Both the position numbers and the translations under genes were made by a program. Positions 1 to 8,455 of a stretch of 40,054 nucleotides of DNA are shown piece after piece (the first letter of the stretch is position 1; every line of letters starts with the position of its first letter). Source of the stretch: an uncultured Lachnospiraceae bacterium (lineage in GTDB: Bacteria > Bacillota > Clostridia > Lachnospirales > Lachnospiraceae). The notes under the pieces were generated by a model. It was not told the origin of the DNA. It saw only the letters and a program-made list of their open reading frames with translations, and did not search any database. The DNA is taken from positions 1-40,054 of the forward strand of contig CAJUAE010000022.1 of assembly GCA_910583965.1 (NCBI GenBank). Reading direction: 5' to 3'.

Positions 1-26
1 ATTCTTTTTTAGAATTTTCAGGGTTG

Positions 27-51
27 CATTACTGTTTATTTGTCAAGGTTC
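27..51 (-). promoter_or_regulatory. Leader motif, possibly of an rRNA operon starting left of the window
   Basis: Read on the minus strand this stretch begins GAACCTTGACAAATAAACAG. It lies about 40 bases downstream of the proximal tandem promoter. Sequences of this CTTGA-AA-TAAACA kind resemble segments that precede 16S or 23S rRNA in Firmicutes, where they contribute to processing stems or antitermination. The resemblance is from memory and the rRNA itself is outside the window, so this is inference. Confidence 0.35.
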
Positions 52-91
52 TTTTCTTTTTGTTGCTTGTCTTATCTGCAACAGCTTGTTT

Positions 92-120
92 AGTTTAACA
101 TAGCTTTTTCTATCTGTCAA
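92..120 (-). promoter_or_regulatory. Proximal strong sigma-A-type promoter firing leftwards
   Basis: On the minus strand there is a TTGACA box (115-120), a 17-bp spacer and a TAAACT box (92-97). Transcription would run towards base 1 and out of the window. It is the second of two near-consensus promoters in tandem, an arrangement typical of rRNA operons. No open reading frame lies between it and the left edge. Confidence 0.7.
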
Positions 121-222
121 GCACTTTTTTCTTTTTTTGTATTTTTTATAAAAGCACTAAACAAAAGATTTTTTTAATTCCTTTTGTCATTGATTTGCTT
201 TAATTGCTCAACGACGAAAATT

Positions 223-251
223 ATCTTACCACGTCATTTTTCATCTGTCAA
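223..251 (-). promoter_or_regulatory. Distal strong sigma-A-type promoter firing leftwards
   Basis: On the minus strand there is a TTGACA box (246-251), a 17-bp spacer and a TAAGAT box (223-228). It lies 131 bp upstream of the proximal promoter and points the same way. Both -35 boxes are followed by a similar purine-rich start (GATAGAAAAA and GATGAAAAAT), which suggests duplicated promoters. Between the promoters there is only AT-rich sequence and no gene. Confidence 0.7.
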
Positions 252-318
252 CAACAATTTTCAAATTTTTCTAACATTTTTATTTTTTCAAATATTCTTA
301 TAACTTTATGCGATTAGC

Positions 319-1302
319 TTACTTACGATACTTTACTACAAATCGATTTTTCAACCGCAAAAACTCATCTAATTGCATTAATGTATAAAATAAGAGTGCT
401 CTCGCTTCAAATTCTTCCCTGCTTTGTGGAAGATTTTCAAGTTTCATATCAGAAAGCATTTTCTGTAATATATTTAAGAGTCCTTCCACATCATTTTCAC
501 GGTGATATTGTGCCTCTATCTCCTTAAAAAATGCAGCGACTTGCATTGTCTGTGCCGGAAGCATTTTTATCAAAATAATACTATCATAAATATTTCTTAA
601 AACGCGATTTTGGTTTTCTCGCATTCTAATATAATCAAGTTCATAAGAAGACTGACTCCAGAGTGTATTGTTCCAATTTCTAAGCGCACATTCTTTTGCA
701 AAATAAATTTTGTCCTCCAAGCGAATAAAACAGTCTGCATTGTATCCAGTCTTATCCTCCCGCATTAAATTTTCTGCCATTCTGTGAATGATTCCTTTGA
801 TTTCTTCATCAACCTGCATTGACAATTTGTCAAATTCATCTTCCTTTTTTCTCAAATGAAGATTGATTAAAATTCCAAAAAACACCCCCACTATCAATAG
901 CAACAATTCATTCACAATCATTTCCACGCGAAAGTTTTGTTCTGTCAAAAAATGTGATATCAACACAGAATCCATTGCAATCGCTTCTCCCCATCCTGCA
1001 TTGAGACAGAGAAATGCAAAAAGAAATAAATAAAGAATAAACGCGCTGACACAAAATCCTAACCACGAATAACATATATATGAAATAATCAATGCACACA
1101 AAAAAGCCAGACCTCGGTTTCTGGCAGTTTTTAGCGTCTCGCGCTTGGTATTCTGTATACTTAAAACGGTAATAATCCCTGCTGTCACGGCATACTTCAG
1201 CCCTAGCAGGTTTGCTGTCAAAATTGACAACACTGCTGCCAGAGCGATTTTTGATGCCTTGAGAATATGCGGTCCAAAGATTTTATTTATGTCTTCCCTC
1301 AT
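319..1302 (-). CDS. Aromatic acid exporter family (ArAE_1-like) membrane protein
   Basis: A 327-residue membrane protein of the ArAE/FUSC-like family (Bacillus YqjA type, formerly DUF939). The N-terminal half, about residues 13-150, holds four to five hydrophobic segments with short loops, including the family-typical ITVLSIQNTKRET stretch after the second segment. The C-terminal half is soluble, charged and helical. Family members are annotated as exporters of aromatic acids, but substrate and activity are mostly unproven. The gene starts 3 bp after the thioredoxin stop, with an AGGG motif 8 bases before its ATG, so it is probably the second gene of a trxA operon. No terminator is obvious after it. 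The family assignment is firm and transport specificity is unknown. Confidence 0.8.
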   Translation of the reverse strand: MREDINKIFGPHILKASKIALAAVLSILTANLLGLKYAVTAGIITVLSIQNTKRETLKTARNRGLAFLCALIISYICYSWLGFCVSAFILYLFLFAFLCLNAGWGEAIAMDSVLISHFLTEQNFRVEMIVNELLLLIVGVFFGILINLHLRKKEDEFDKLSMQVDEEIKGIIHRMAENLMREDKTGYNADCFIRLEDKIYFAKECALRNWNNTLWSQSSYELDYIRMRENQNRVLRNIYDSIILIKMLPAQTMQVAAFFKEIEAQYHRENDVEGLLNILQKMLSDMKLENLPQSREEFEARALLFYTLMQLDEFLRLKNRFVVKYRK

Positions 1303-1305
1303 TCT

Positions 1306-1617
1306 TTATGCCCTAATAAAATCTATAAGCTCCGGTTTTTGTTTTGTCCCAACTGACTTTGCTGCAATCTTTCCATCCTTAAATAAAATCAGTGTTGGAA
1401 TAGACATCACTCCATACCTATCTGAAAGAGTACTTGCCTCGTCAATATTTACTTTACACACCTTTATATCCGTGTTCTCCTCTGCGATCTCCTCTATAAT
1501 TGGAGAAAGCATCCTGCATGGATTGCACCATGGCGCCCAAAAATCAACTAATACTGGAACATCTGCTCCTAAAACTTCTTTGTCAAAATTTGCCTCTGTT
1601 AAATGTATTACTGCCAT
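1306..1617 (-). CDS. trxA: Thioredoxin with a CNPC active site
   Basis: A 103-residue thioredoxin, the usual length, that would reduce disulfides in the cytoplasm with thioredoxin reductase. The redox motif is WCNPC (Cys31 and Cys34) followed by the cis-proline segment SIPTLI (Pro74). The common motif is WCGPC. Replacing Gly with Asn between the cysteines is unusual and may shift the redox potential. I chose the ATG at 1615-1617 because AGGAAGG lies 8 bases upstream. A TTG two codons earlier would place the ribosome binding site too close. The exporter-like gene follows after 3 bp. A promoter lies at 1668-1696. Confidence 0.92.
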   Translation of the reverse strand: MAVIHLTEANFDKEVLGADVPVLVDFWAPWCNPCRMLSPIIEEIAEENTDIKVCKVNIDEASTLSDRYGVMSIPTLILFKDGKIAAKSVGTKQKPELIDFIRA

Positions 1618-1667
1618 AATCAATTCCTTCCTTTCGTATCTTTACTTATTTTTAACGGAATACTCAT

Positions 1668-1696
1668 AGTATACCACCTTTCTACAAAAATAGTAA
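1668..1696 (-). promoter_or_regulatory. Promoter for trxA and the downstream membrane protein
   Basis: On the minus strand there is TTACTA (1691-1696), a 17-bp spacer and TATACT (1668-1673), about 50 bases upstream of the trxA start. The -10 box is strong and the -35 box matches 4 of 6. It separates trxA from the sporulation gene spoIIP upstream. Confidence 0.55.
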
Positions 1697-1704
1697 CCCA
1701 TAAA

Positions 1705-2985
1705 CTACTCTTTATTTTTTCCATTCAACACCATAGCAATAATATGTGCTAACGGATCACAAGCGTTCATTGCTTCCTCGACCGTATTTGTCTGGGAGCC
1801 AAGCTCAATTAACAGACTCTTTGGACGAAAATGCAAATTATATCGATATCCTTTTAGATAAATACGTCTAGTAAGTCCTGGATAATATTCTTCTGCAGTT
1901 AGTTGCATCTGAAAGGCAAAAGACAAATTATCTTGCACGTAAGGATTGGGCAGATTTGTGAGTGCCCCCAATGCATTTGTATAGCACAACCCATTAAAAA
2001 ACATAAATTTTGCTGTCGGTTTGTCCTGCACTGTTGTGACAAGCTTAGTATCAGGATTTGTCTGGTCTCTGTGCAAATCAATCATAACTTCTATAGTAGG
2101 ATGCTCCGCAAGTACTTTTTCTAGACCTGCCATTGCATTAGAATAGGCGTAATCTCTACTTTCCACATCATATTCTCCTGTATGATGCAACACATTAAAT
2201 CCATATTGTGTTCTAAGAATATCACACAAGTGTTCTCCAACCCCAACAATCGATGTATTGGAATCTCCTCCTGTCGAATCTATGTATGTTTCCTGAGAGT
2301 GCGTATGATACACTAAAATCTGAATATTGCTGTTATCCTGTTTTATCCCCGCATCAAATCCCATCAACGTATTATACTGAAGTTGATCCGCTCGAATCTG
2401 CGTAGTCGGATCTTCTGAGTAAAATGTTTTCTTAATAAATCCTGGTTCCCCTAACTGTTGTTCAGAATACTTTGCAACAGGTGCCTGTACAGGCACAAAT
2501 GTATTTGGTGATGCTGTATCTTCTGTTAATACAGCATCTTCCAATTCCTGCTGTTGTTGATTTTGTGTTATATTCGCCTCCTGATTTTCTGCCGCAACCT
2601 CTTTTGCAAGGCTATTTTGATATGCTAGACTATTTTCAGTAACTGCCATTTCTTCCAATATAGATGGCTGCCTATATTCTGTCATATGACCATCATCCTC
2701 TGCCTCTAACAACAAATACTGTTCCAAAGGCATATTTTTTGATATTTGATAGGACACTCCACTTTTCCCCCCACCACTCAAATATAACATATATGGACTA
2801 GAAAGTTTTATTCCTTGTTTTATGGCAGCACTGTAAAGCCTTTCTCCTAATGTTTCTCTATTTTCCGCACCATCTCCAATACTGTTTTCTATATCATTCG
2901 CTGCGCGCATCAAAAGTTGCACCAACACTAGCAGGAATATAAAAATAAATGTCCCATACTTTTTCAATTTGTAGCTGATATCCAC
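1705..2985 (-). CDS. spoIIP: Stage II sporulation protein P, peptidoglycan amidase/endopeptidase
   Basis: A 426-residue SpoIIP. In Bacillus this protein works with SpoIID and SpoIIM to degrade septal peptidoglycan during engulfment. Visible here are a cytoplasmic start, one membrane segment at about residues 12-28, a long Gln/Glu/Asn-rich linker (about 100-170), and the catalytic domain. The catalytic domain carries VYHTHSQETY (His227, His229), MIDLHRDQT (His305) and a late LIELGSQTNT segment, the zinc-amidase signature. The start is GTG with AGGAGG 8 bases upstream, inside the end of gpr. The stop of gpr is 3 bp away, so the two genes are co-transcribed as in Bacillus. Mother-cell membrane location is known for the family. 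Confidence 0.93.
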   Translation of the reverse strand: MDISYKLKKYGTFIFIFLLVLVQLLMRAANDIENSIGDGAENRETLGERLYSAAIKQGIKLSSPYMLYLSGGGKSGVSYQISKNMPLEQYLLLEAEDDGHMTEYRQPSILEEMAVTENSLAYQNSLAKEVAAENQEANITQNQQQQELEDAVLTEDTASPNTFVPVQAPVAKYSEQQLGEPGFIKKTFYSEDPTTQIRADQLQYNTLMGFDAGIKQDNSNIQILVYHTHSQETYIDSTGGDSNTSIVGVGEHLCDILRTQYGFNVLHHTGEYDVESRDYAYSNAMAGLEKVLAEHPTIEVMIDLHRDQTNPDTKLVTTVQDKPTAKFMFFNGLCYTNALGALTNLPNPYVQDNLSFAFQMQLTAEEYYPGLTRRIYLKGYRYNLHFRPKSLLIELGSQTNTVEEAMNACDPLAHIIAMVLNGKNKE

Positions 2986-2988
2986 ACC

Positions 2989-3912
2989 TTACTCCTCCTG
3001 CTCCATATCCAAAGCGATATTAATAGCCTCTGACAGTGTAAAGCTAAGCCTCTTTGTTGTCTCATCAATATTCTTTGCTGTTACATACATATTATGAAGC
3101 TGAGTATCTGTACTATTCCTAAAATAATCTAAGGATGCTTTTCCGCCATCATATTCCTCTGACAATTTCTCAAGTGCATCCGAAACAATTGTACCAGCAT
3201 CTACAACCATAGGAATACCAATCGCAATTACAGGGACACCGAGACTTTCTTGCGTGAGAGCATTTCTATGATTTCCCACGCCAGACCCCGGATGAATACC
3301 AGTATCAGTTATCTGTACTGTTCGATTCAGTCGTCTAGTACTTCTTGCCGCTAGTGCATCTATTACTATTACTATGTCTGGGGTTGTTTCCTTTATTACT
3401 CCTTTTATAATCTCCGCTGTTTCCATACCTGTCTTTGCCATCACACCCGGCACAAGAGCACTAATTTGATGGATTTTGGAAGCTCTATATGCTTGTCTGC
3501 CATATTCTCTTATAATATGTCTGGTAATAAACAGATTGTCAATAGTACAAGGTCCTAGAGAATCAGCAGTCACATCACGATTTCCAAGTCCTACTACCAA
3601 AATAGAACGTTCTTCCTGATCAATATTAGGTAATATACTTTTTAGCTGCTTTGCCAGTTCTTCTGATATCTCTCGGTGATAGTCCTCGTCGCTTTCTTGA
3701 AGTGCAGGCGCTTCTAGCGTAATATAAGTTCCTATCGGTTTTCCCATACATTTTGCTGCATTCTTTGTCATAATTACCACTTTTGATATATGAACATCCT
3801 CCATAATGTCATACTCGTCGATAGAAACTCCCCGCATCTGTCCTGATGCTTGTTTTCTAACACTTTCTGTTGCTTCCAATGCCAAGTCTGTTCGAATTTG
3901 AAACTGCTGCAT
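2989..3912 (-). CDS. gpr: GPR endopeptidase, germination protease
   Basis: A 307-residue GPR (peptidase family A25). It is made as a zymogen in the forespore and degrades small acid-soluble spore proteins at germination. Diagnostic segments are the N-terminal IRTDLALEA propeptide region, VGLGNRDVTADSLGP (about residue 105), and the late GIHPGSGVGNHR stretch. I chose the ATG at 3910-3912 because GGGGGA lies 6 bases upstream. An upstream in-frame ATG at 3945 would add 11 residues without a good ribosome binding site. It is divergent from rpsT and is followed by spoIIP. Forespore-specific (sigma-G) control is expected from the family, but I could not identify a convincing sigma-G promoter. Confidence 0.93.
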   Translation of the reverse strand: MQQFQIRTDLALEATESVRKQASGQMRGVSIDEYDIMEDVHISKVVIMTKNAAKCMGKPIGTYITLEAPALQESDEDYHREISEELAKQLKSILPNIDQEERSILVVGLGNRDVTADSLGPCTIDNLFITRHIIREYGRQAYRASKIHQISALVPGVMAKTGMETAEIIKGVIKETTPDIVIVIDALAARSTRRLNRTVQITDTGIHPGSGVGNHRNALTQESLGVPVIAIGIPMVVDAGTIVSDALEKLSEEYDGGKASLDYFRNSTDTQLHNMYVTAKNIDETTKRLSFTLSEAINIALDMEQEE

Positions 3913-3981
3913 CTCAATTCCCCCTATATCTTCTATTTTTTTCATATTGATTATTTTTTCTGATTTTTTTAAGAATATGTA

Positions 3982-4010
3982 TTGACATATCAGATTCCAT
4001 AAATTACAAT
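3982..4010 (+). promoter_or_regulatory. Promoter of rpsT
   Basis: TTGACA (3982-3987), a 17-bp spacer and TACAAT (4005-4010), near consensus and on the plus strand. The start point would be near 4017, giving a leader of about 100 bases before the S20 start codon. That leader contains only a weak short hairpin (TTCG...CGAA around 4032-4047). Confidence 0.75.
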
Positions 4011-4118
4011 ATATAAATATGTTTCCTTTAGTTCGTCCGTGTCCGAATTTAATGGAACAAAGTTTTTTCTATAATTTTTAAAATGATTCATATCGAGAAA
4101 ATAGAGGAGGTGTCAAGC

Positions 4119-4382
4119 ATGGCAAATATCAAATCTGCAAAAAAAAGAATTTTGGTCAACAGAACAAAAGCTGATAGAAATAAAGCGATTAAATCTGGTG
4201 TAAAAACTGCAATCAAAAAAGTTTATACAGCCGTAGAAGCAAATGATAAGGAAGCTGCGACAACAGCTTTATTAAATGCGACAAGCGTTATTGATAAAGC
4301 TACAACAAAGGGCGTGTATCATAAAAATTATGCTTCCAGAAAAGTTTCTCGTTTATCCAAAACTGTAAATCAAATGGCTTAA
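4119..4382 (+). CDS. rpsT: 30S ribosomal protein S20
   Basis: An 87-residue, lysine/arginine/alanine-rich protein beginning MANIKSAKKR, the universal S20 start, with the KNYASRKVSRL C-terminal helix. It binds 16S rRNA in the small subunit. The start at 4119 is preceded by GAGGAGGTG (4104-4112). An upstream in-frame ATG at 4083 lacks this spacing and adds non-conserved residues. It is the only plus-strand gene in the left quarter and is divergent from gpr, as in many Firmicutes. A strong terminator follows directly. Confidence 0.96.
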   Translation: MANIKSAKKRILVNRTKADRNKAIKSGVKTAIKKVYTAVEANDKEAATTALLNATSVIDKATTKGVYHKNYASRKVSRLSKTVNQMA

Positions 4383-4395
4383 ATCAATATAGAAT

Positions 4396-4436
4396 AAAAA
4401 ATTGAGTAGGAAAAATTATTTCCTACTCAATTTTTT
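4396..4436 (+). terminator. Bidirectional intrinsic terminator after rpsT
   Basis: An 18-bp perfect stem (4396-4413 with 4419-4436), a 5-base loop, and A/T tracts on both sides. It can therefore terminate rpsT on the plus strand and the five-gene operon on the minus strand. The stop codon of the minus-strand gene (4416-4418) lies inside the loop, so the last gene reads straight into its own terminator. Confidence 0.9.
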
Positions 4437-4697
4437 ATATCTTATGTGTTCATAATTTTCATTCATCCAGTCAATCGCTTCTGCTAATCCTTCCTCACTG
4501 AACAAAAACAATTGTGAAATCTTTTCTTTCTCCGGTGTCGCTTCAAATCCAAACGGTTCACTCCAAAGGTAGACTTTCAGTTTTTTTCCTTCCTCTGTTT
4601 CCTCCTGATGAAGCATAAAACGCATTCCTTGAAAGCTTCCTGTAAAGTCTTCTTTTTTTACAAAGTTCAATGATAAAAAGTCTTCTCTTGTCAACAC
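4416..4697 (-). CDS. Small conserved hypothetical protein
   Basis: A 93-residue acidic, soluble protein beginning LTREDFLSLNF, with the segments WSEPFGFEATPEKEKIS and GLAEAIDWMNENYE. I have an impression of similar short proteins in Lachnospiraceae, but I do not recognise a characterised domain. The start is GTG at 4695-4697 with AGGAGGT 8 bases upstream. It sits 17 bp after the HAD hydrolase and is the last gene of the five-gene operon, ending inside the terminator loop. The conserved tryptophans and spaced acidic residues suggest a small alpha/beta fold. Function unknown. Confidence 0.75.
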   Translation of the reverse strand: MLTREDFLSLNFVKKEDFTGSFQGMRFMLHQEETEEGKKLKVYLWSEPFGFEATPEKEKISQLFLFSEEGLAEAIDWMNENYEHIRYKKLSRK

Positions 4698-4714
4698 AAC
4701 TACAACCTCCTAAA

Positions 4715-5446
4715 TCACAGCGTAATTCCTGTCTGAACAAGCACTTCCAAAAGAGAACCATTAAGCGATACATATTGATAAATTGGTGCTTTTTCCTGAT
4801 GAAATACCGCATAGCGATTGATATAAAATGCGTCGATTCCTGCCGCTGCTGCCCCCATCATATCGGAGTTTAATTCATTTCCAATCATCACCGACTGCGC
4901 TTTGTCAAGATGATACCGCTCACAACATTTATTATAAAATTCTGGGTCTGGTTTCATACACCCCTCATCAGAAGAAATAAGTATCCCGTCAAAATAAGGT
5001 ATAAGTCCTGTCAGTTCCAACTCCTGCCAAGTAAAACTTCTCTGTGCATTAGAAAGTAGATAAATCTTTTTTCCGACTTTTTTCAATCCTTCAAGACACG
5101 CGATTGTATCTGGAAACAGGCTGAAATGAATCAATGAAATCCGCCGAAAATTTTCACACAAAAATTGTGTTTGTTCCTGAGAAAGCACATATCCCTTTGC
5201 AGCAAATACTTCTTGAAATATATTCTCCACCATAATTTCTGGATATGTATACGCGCCTAAAAATTTCGCTTTCTCTCGATGTTCTTTTTCCGTAGTAGTA
5301 TATAATTTATAAAACCACTTCCACTCAAAATGATATCCTTGTCGTCTAAGCCACTTTGCATATTTTTTAAAAAAATTTTTACTAGTTTCATCTGTGTGAA
5401 TATCAATTAAAGTTCCATATAAATCAAAAATATAATTCTGATACAT
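4715..5446 (-). CDS. HAD-superfamily hydrolase (YjjG/class IA type)
   Basis: A 243-residue HAD hydrolase, probably a small-molecule phosphatase. Motif I is FDLYGTL with nucleophile Asp8. The second position of the usual DxD is Tyr, which occurs in some HAD members but can lower phosphatase activity. Motif II is LLSNAQ (Ser132), motif III Lys165 in CMKPDPEF, and motif IV IGNELNSD (to Asp195). A helical cap lies between residues 15 and 100. The start ATG has AAGGAG 8 bases upstream, overlapping the stop of the radical SAM gene 12 bp away. Substrate unknown. Co-transcription with the kinase and radical SAM protein suggests a shared metabolic or signalling role, which is inference. Confidence 0.85.
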   Translation of the reverse strand: MYQNYIFDLYGTLIDIHTDETSKNFFKKYAKWLRRQGYHFEWKWFYKLYTTTEKEHREKAKFLGAYTYPEIMVENIFQEVFAAKGYVLSQEQTQFLCENFRRISLIHFSLFPDTIACLEGLKKVGKKIYLLSNAQRSFTWQELELTGLIPYFDGILISSDEGCMKPDPEFYNKCCERYHLDKAQSVMIGNELNSDMMGAAAAGIDAFYINRYAVFHQEKAPIYQYVSLNGSLLEVLVQTGITL

Positions 5447-5458
5447 TTAAAAATCTCC

Positions 5459-6397
5459 TTATAAATAATCTCCAACTTCATCAAAATTAGGAATAAAACT
5501 TTCTGTAGCAGTACTGCCTTCCTGTATCCATGCATTTTCCACGCCTAAACGGATTGCATAGTCAATCACTTTATCATACTCTCTTTTTGTCACTCGCCGA
5601 TTAAGTTCTGGATAACTTTCTAGATTTTGCATTGGCGTATATTGATTCAAAATACTCAAATAGATATGATCTTTATAAGTATTATATAGAAATTCAATAA
5701 TCATTTTGGAATCCTTTGTATGTCCAGGTAAAACCATATGCCTAACAATTACTCCACGCTTCATTATCTGCTTTTTAGAAAGTTTATTGTCATCAAAAAC
5801 AGGGTTTCCTATTTGGCGCACCATCTCTTCAATCGCAAGTGATGCGTACTTAAAATAATCAGGCGCATTGGAATATCGCTCTGACAGCTGGCTGTTATAA
5901 TATTTTAAATCAGGAAGATAAATATCGACTAACCCTTCAAGCAAACGCAATGTTTCTACTCGCTCATAGCCAGAGGTGTTATATACAACTGGGATCACTA
6001 GTCCTTTTGACTTAGCTATTTGCAGTGCCCTTGCGATCTGTGGCGTAAAGTGTGTGGGTGTCACCAAATTAATGTTTTCTGCTCCGTTATTCTGTAAACG
6101 CAAAAACAATTCTGATAATTGTATCACACTGAGTATTTTGCCCTTGCCACCAACAGAAATTTTTTGGTTCTGGCAAAATACACATTTAAGTGAACAACCT
6201 GAGAAAAAAACAGTCCCAGATCCTAACACCCCACTAATACATGGCTCCTCCCATCTATGAAAAGATGCTCTTGCCACTCTCACTCTTTCACTTTCTCCAC
6301 AATATCCGTTGCTAATAACTCGGTCTGTATGGCATTGCCTTGGACAGAGTTCACATGTTTTTATCAACGTTTGTCTATCAGCCATTTGTTCAGACAC
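5459..6397 (-). CDS. Radical SAM protein of the PflA/PflX type (COG1313-like)
   Basis: A 312-residue radical SAM enzyme. The [4Fe-4S]/SAM motif is GCSLKCVFCQN (Cys68, Cys72, Cys75). Before it is an extra cysteine cluster, CELCPRQC with Cys33 in GYCGE, characteristic of COG1313 proteins annotated as pyruvate formate-lyase activating enzyme-related. The body contains LVTPTHFTPQIA and DIYLPDLKYYNS, typical of this branch, and HMVLPGHTKDS. The start is GTG (6395-6397) with a perfect AGGAGGT six bases upstream. It overlaps the end of the kinase gene by 34 bases, a strong sign of translational coupling. No partner glycyl-radical enzyme is visible in the window, so the target is unknown. Confidence 0.88.
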   Translation of the reverse strand: MSEQMADRQTLIKTCELCPRQCHTDRVISNGYCGESERVRVARASFHRWEEPCISGVLGSGTVFFSGCSLKCVFCQNQKISVGGKGKILSVIQLSELFLRLQNNGAENINLVTPTHFTPQIARALQIAKSKGLVIPVVYNTSGYERVETLRLLEGLVDIYLPDLKYYNSQLSERYSNAPDYFKYASLAIEEMVRQIGNPVFDDNKLSKKQIMKRGVIVRHMVLPGHTKDSKMIIEFLYNTYKDHIYLSILNQYTPMQNLESYPELNRRVTKREYDKVIDYAIRLGVENAWIQEGSTATESFIPNFDEVGDYL

Positions 6398-8439
6398 TTA
6401 TAAACCTCCTCTGGCTCTATTGGTTTGGAAATATGTCCGCTCATACCACACCGATAAGAATTGCGTACATCACTCTCTAATGCGTTTGCAGTCATAGCAA
6501 TAATTGGTAACTCTCTGCAATCTGCCCTGTCAATCTGTCTAATTAATATAGCAGCCTCGTCCCCCTTCATCACAGGCATACTAATATCCATAAACACAAG
6601 GTCATACGTTCCTACTGCGGCATTCCTTATTTTGTCAACAGCTTCCTTTCCATTTCCCGCCTCATCAATAATAAGTTCAGAATCTTCTAAAAAGCCTTTT
6701 ACAATTTCCAAATTAATATACTTGTCCTCAACAATAAGAATACGTTTTCCGGGATATTTATTGTAGATTTTTGGATTATCCGAATCACTGACAATCTGAG
6801 ATTCTTTGCATATCATAAAGGGAAGACGCACTGTAACTTTTGTTCCTACGTTAACCATACTGTCAATCTTAATCTGCCCTTTCATAAGGTCTACCAGCTT
6901 CTTTATAATTGCCATGCCAAGTCCTGTTCCTTCCACGCGCTCAGACAAATCTGTATTTTCACGCTCAAAAGGTTCAAAAACACGTTCCACAAACTCTCCA
7001 CTCATTCCAATTCCGTTATCTCGAATAATAAAAATAATATAGCACTGCAAATCTGAATTTCCTGTCTGTTCAAACACTTCCATACTGATTCTGCCAAATG
7101 CAGGAGTGTATTTTATAGCATTGGAAAGAAGATTGATAATAATCTGGCGAACTCTAAGTTCATCCATTCGCAGATAACGATGTGTAATCCGTTCGCAGTC
7201 AATCGCAAAAATCTGTTGATTTTCTTCACAGCGGCTACGTATCAATATTTCTATATCCTCTACCAACTTAACAATATTTCCATTCTTCTCACGTACCTCA
7301 ATCACTCCACTCTCAATTTTATTCATATCTAACACATCATTAATTAATGCGAGCATGTTTTGAGAGGATAATAGTATCGTGTCCAAACAACGATTTACTT
7401 CCGCTTCATTGTCAATATGCTTTTTTGCAAAGTATGCCATGCCTAGGATAACATTCATTGGCGTGCGCAAATCGTGTGACATATTGGACAAAAATTTGCT
7501 TTTTGCATTGTTGGCATTCTCTGCCTGCTGTAATGCTTTTTCCAAATCTTTGCTTTTCTCTGCCAAAAGTCTTGTCATCTCAAGCTCTTTTTGAAGCTGT
7601 TGTGCCTCCCAAATTGCATGTTTTTTTGATTCATCAATATCTCGAATCAAGATCACCATTCTTGAACCTGAAAGAATGTTTACTTTGGCATTATATTGTC
7701 GATAATAATGATACTCCCCCTTTTTATCCTTAATTCGATATTCACACTCTGCTCGTCCGTCACGCGCAAATCGTTCATCTGATAATTCCTCGCAAAATTT
7801 TTGAATATCATCCTGATGAATATTGCGCAATATCAGCGCTTCCAAATCTGCATAAGAACCCTTTTCTGGAAAATCTATGATTTCCTCTAAACGGCGGTGA
7901 AGACACTCATATCGGTTGGCCTCAATATCACGGAACGCAACCAATGTATAGATATTGTTCATCGCTTCAGATGCCAGAACTTCATCGGTTCTCATCTGCA
8001 TCTCCACATTATAATCTTTGAGTGCCAGAATCATTTTCTCGTTGTCAGCCCCATATTCTGGTATTGGAAAGCACTCAAGCCTTTTCCACTTCTCATCATA
8101 AGACTTATAAATGAACTCTATCTTTTTCTCACCTGCACTAAACCGTCTCTTAATCTGATCTAAGTTGGTCAACTGGTTAAACCGTTCCCGATAAGGCGGT
8201 TTTGGCCACGAGACAATTGCCTTATGCATTAGCTGTGCAAAATCACCTGTCACTTTTTGGTCAGAATCATCATGCTGCTCCGCTGACCGGATTATCTCAT
8301 AAGAACCTTGATTTAAATCAACGACGTAGATTTCAAAATACTCCTGACTAAAATACATCAATATATTATTTAGATATTTTAACGAAGCAATCTTTTTATT
8401 TTGAAATCTCTGCATCAGTTTTTTTATTTGATTTTTCAT
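6364..8439 (-). CDS. Cytoplasmic hybrid histidine kinase / response regulator
   Basis: A 691-residue hybrid two-component protein with no membrane segment, so it senses an internal or diffusible cue. In order there is an N-terminal region with PAS-like folds (about 30-150 and 160-270), a coiled linker (275-315), HisKA with SNMSHDLRTP (His322), and HATPase_c with N440, DNGIGMS (474) and GTGLGMAI (504). A REC domain runs from about 565 to the end (acidic pair Glu571/Asp572, acceptor Asp618 in MDISMP). There is no output domain after REC, so the phosphate may pass to another protein or the REC may act by interaction. It follows a small gene by 16 bp and overlaps the radical SAM gene by 34 bp. 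Confidence 0.93.
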   Translation of the reverse strand: MKNQIKKLMQRFQNKKIASLKYLNNILMYFSQEYFEIYVVDLNQGSYEIIRSAEQHDDSDQKVTGDFAQLMHKAIVSWPKPPYRERFNQLTNLDQIKRRFSAGEKKIEFIYKSYDEKWKRLECFPIPEYGADNEKMILALKDYNVEMQMRTDEVLASEAMNNIYTLVAFRDIEANRYECLHRRLEEIIDFPEKGSYADLEALILRNIHQDDIQKFCEELSDERFARDGRAECEYRIKDKKGEYHYYRQYNAKVNILSGSRMVILIRDIDESKKHAIWEAQQLQKELEMTRLLAEKSKDLEKALQQAENANNAKSKFLSNMSHDLRTPMNVILGMAYFAKKHIDNEAEVNRCLDTILLSSQNMLALINDVLDMNKIESGVIEVREKNGNIVKLVEDIEILIRSRCEENQQIFAIDCERITHRYLRMDELRVRQIIINLLSNAIKYTPAFGRISMEVFEQTGNSDLQCYIIFIIRDNGIGMSGEFVERVFEPFERENTDLSERVEGTGLGMAIIKKLVDLMKGQIKIDSMVNVGTKVTVRLPFMICKESQIVSDSDNPKIYNKYPGKRILIVEDKYINLEIVKGFLEDSELIIDEAGNGKEAVDKIRNAAVGTYDLVFMDISMPVMKGDEAAILIRQIDRADCRELPIIAMTANALESDVRNSYRCGMSGHISKPIEPEEVYKCLNKWLIDKR

Positions 8440-8455
8440 TTGAGTAGTATCTTCC

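Noticed and set aside
1145..1669. Plus-strand 174-codon open frame
   Set aside because: Antisense to the exporter-like gene and trxA, which have clear motifs. Its translation has no recognisable domain and no ribosome binding site.
3913..3981. Possible sigma-G promoter for gpr
   Set aside because: A CATATT-like box can be found on the minus strand, but its -35 partner and spacing are too poor to report.
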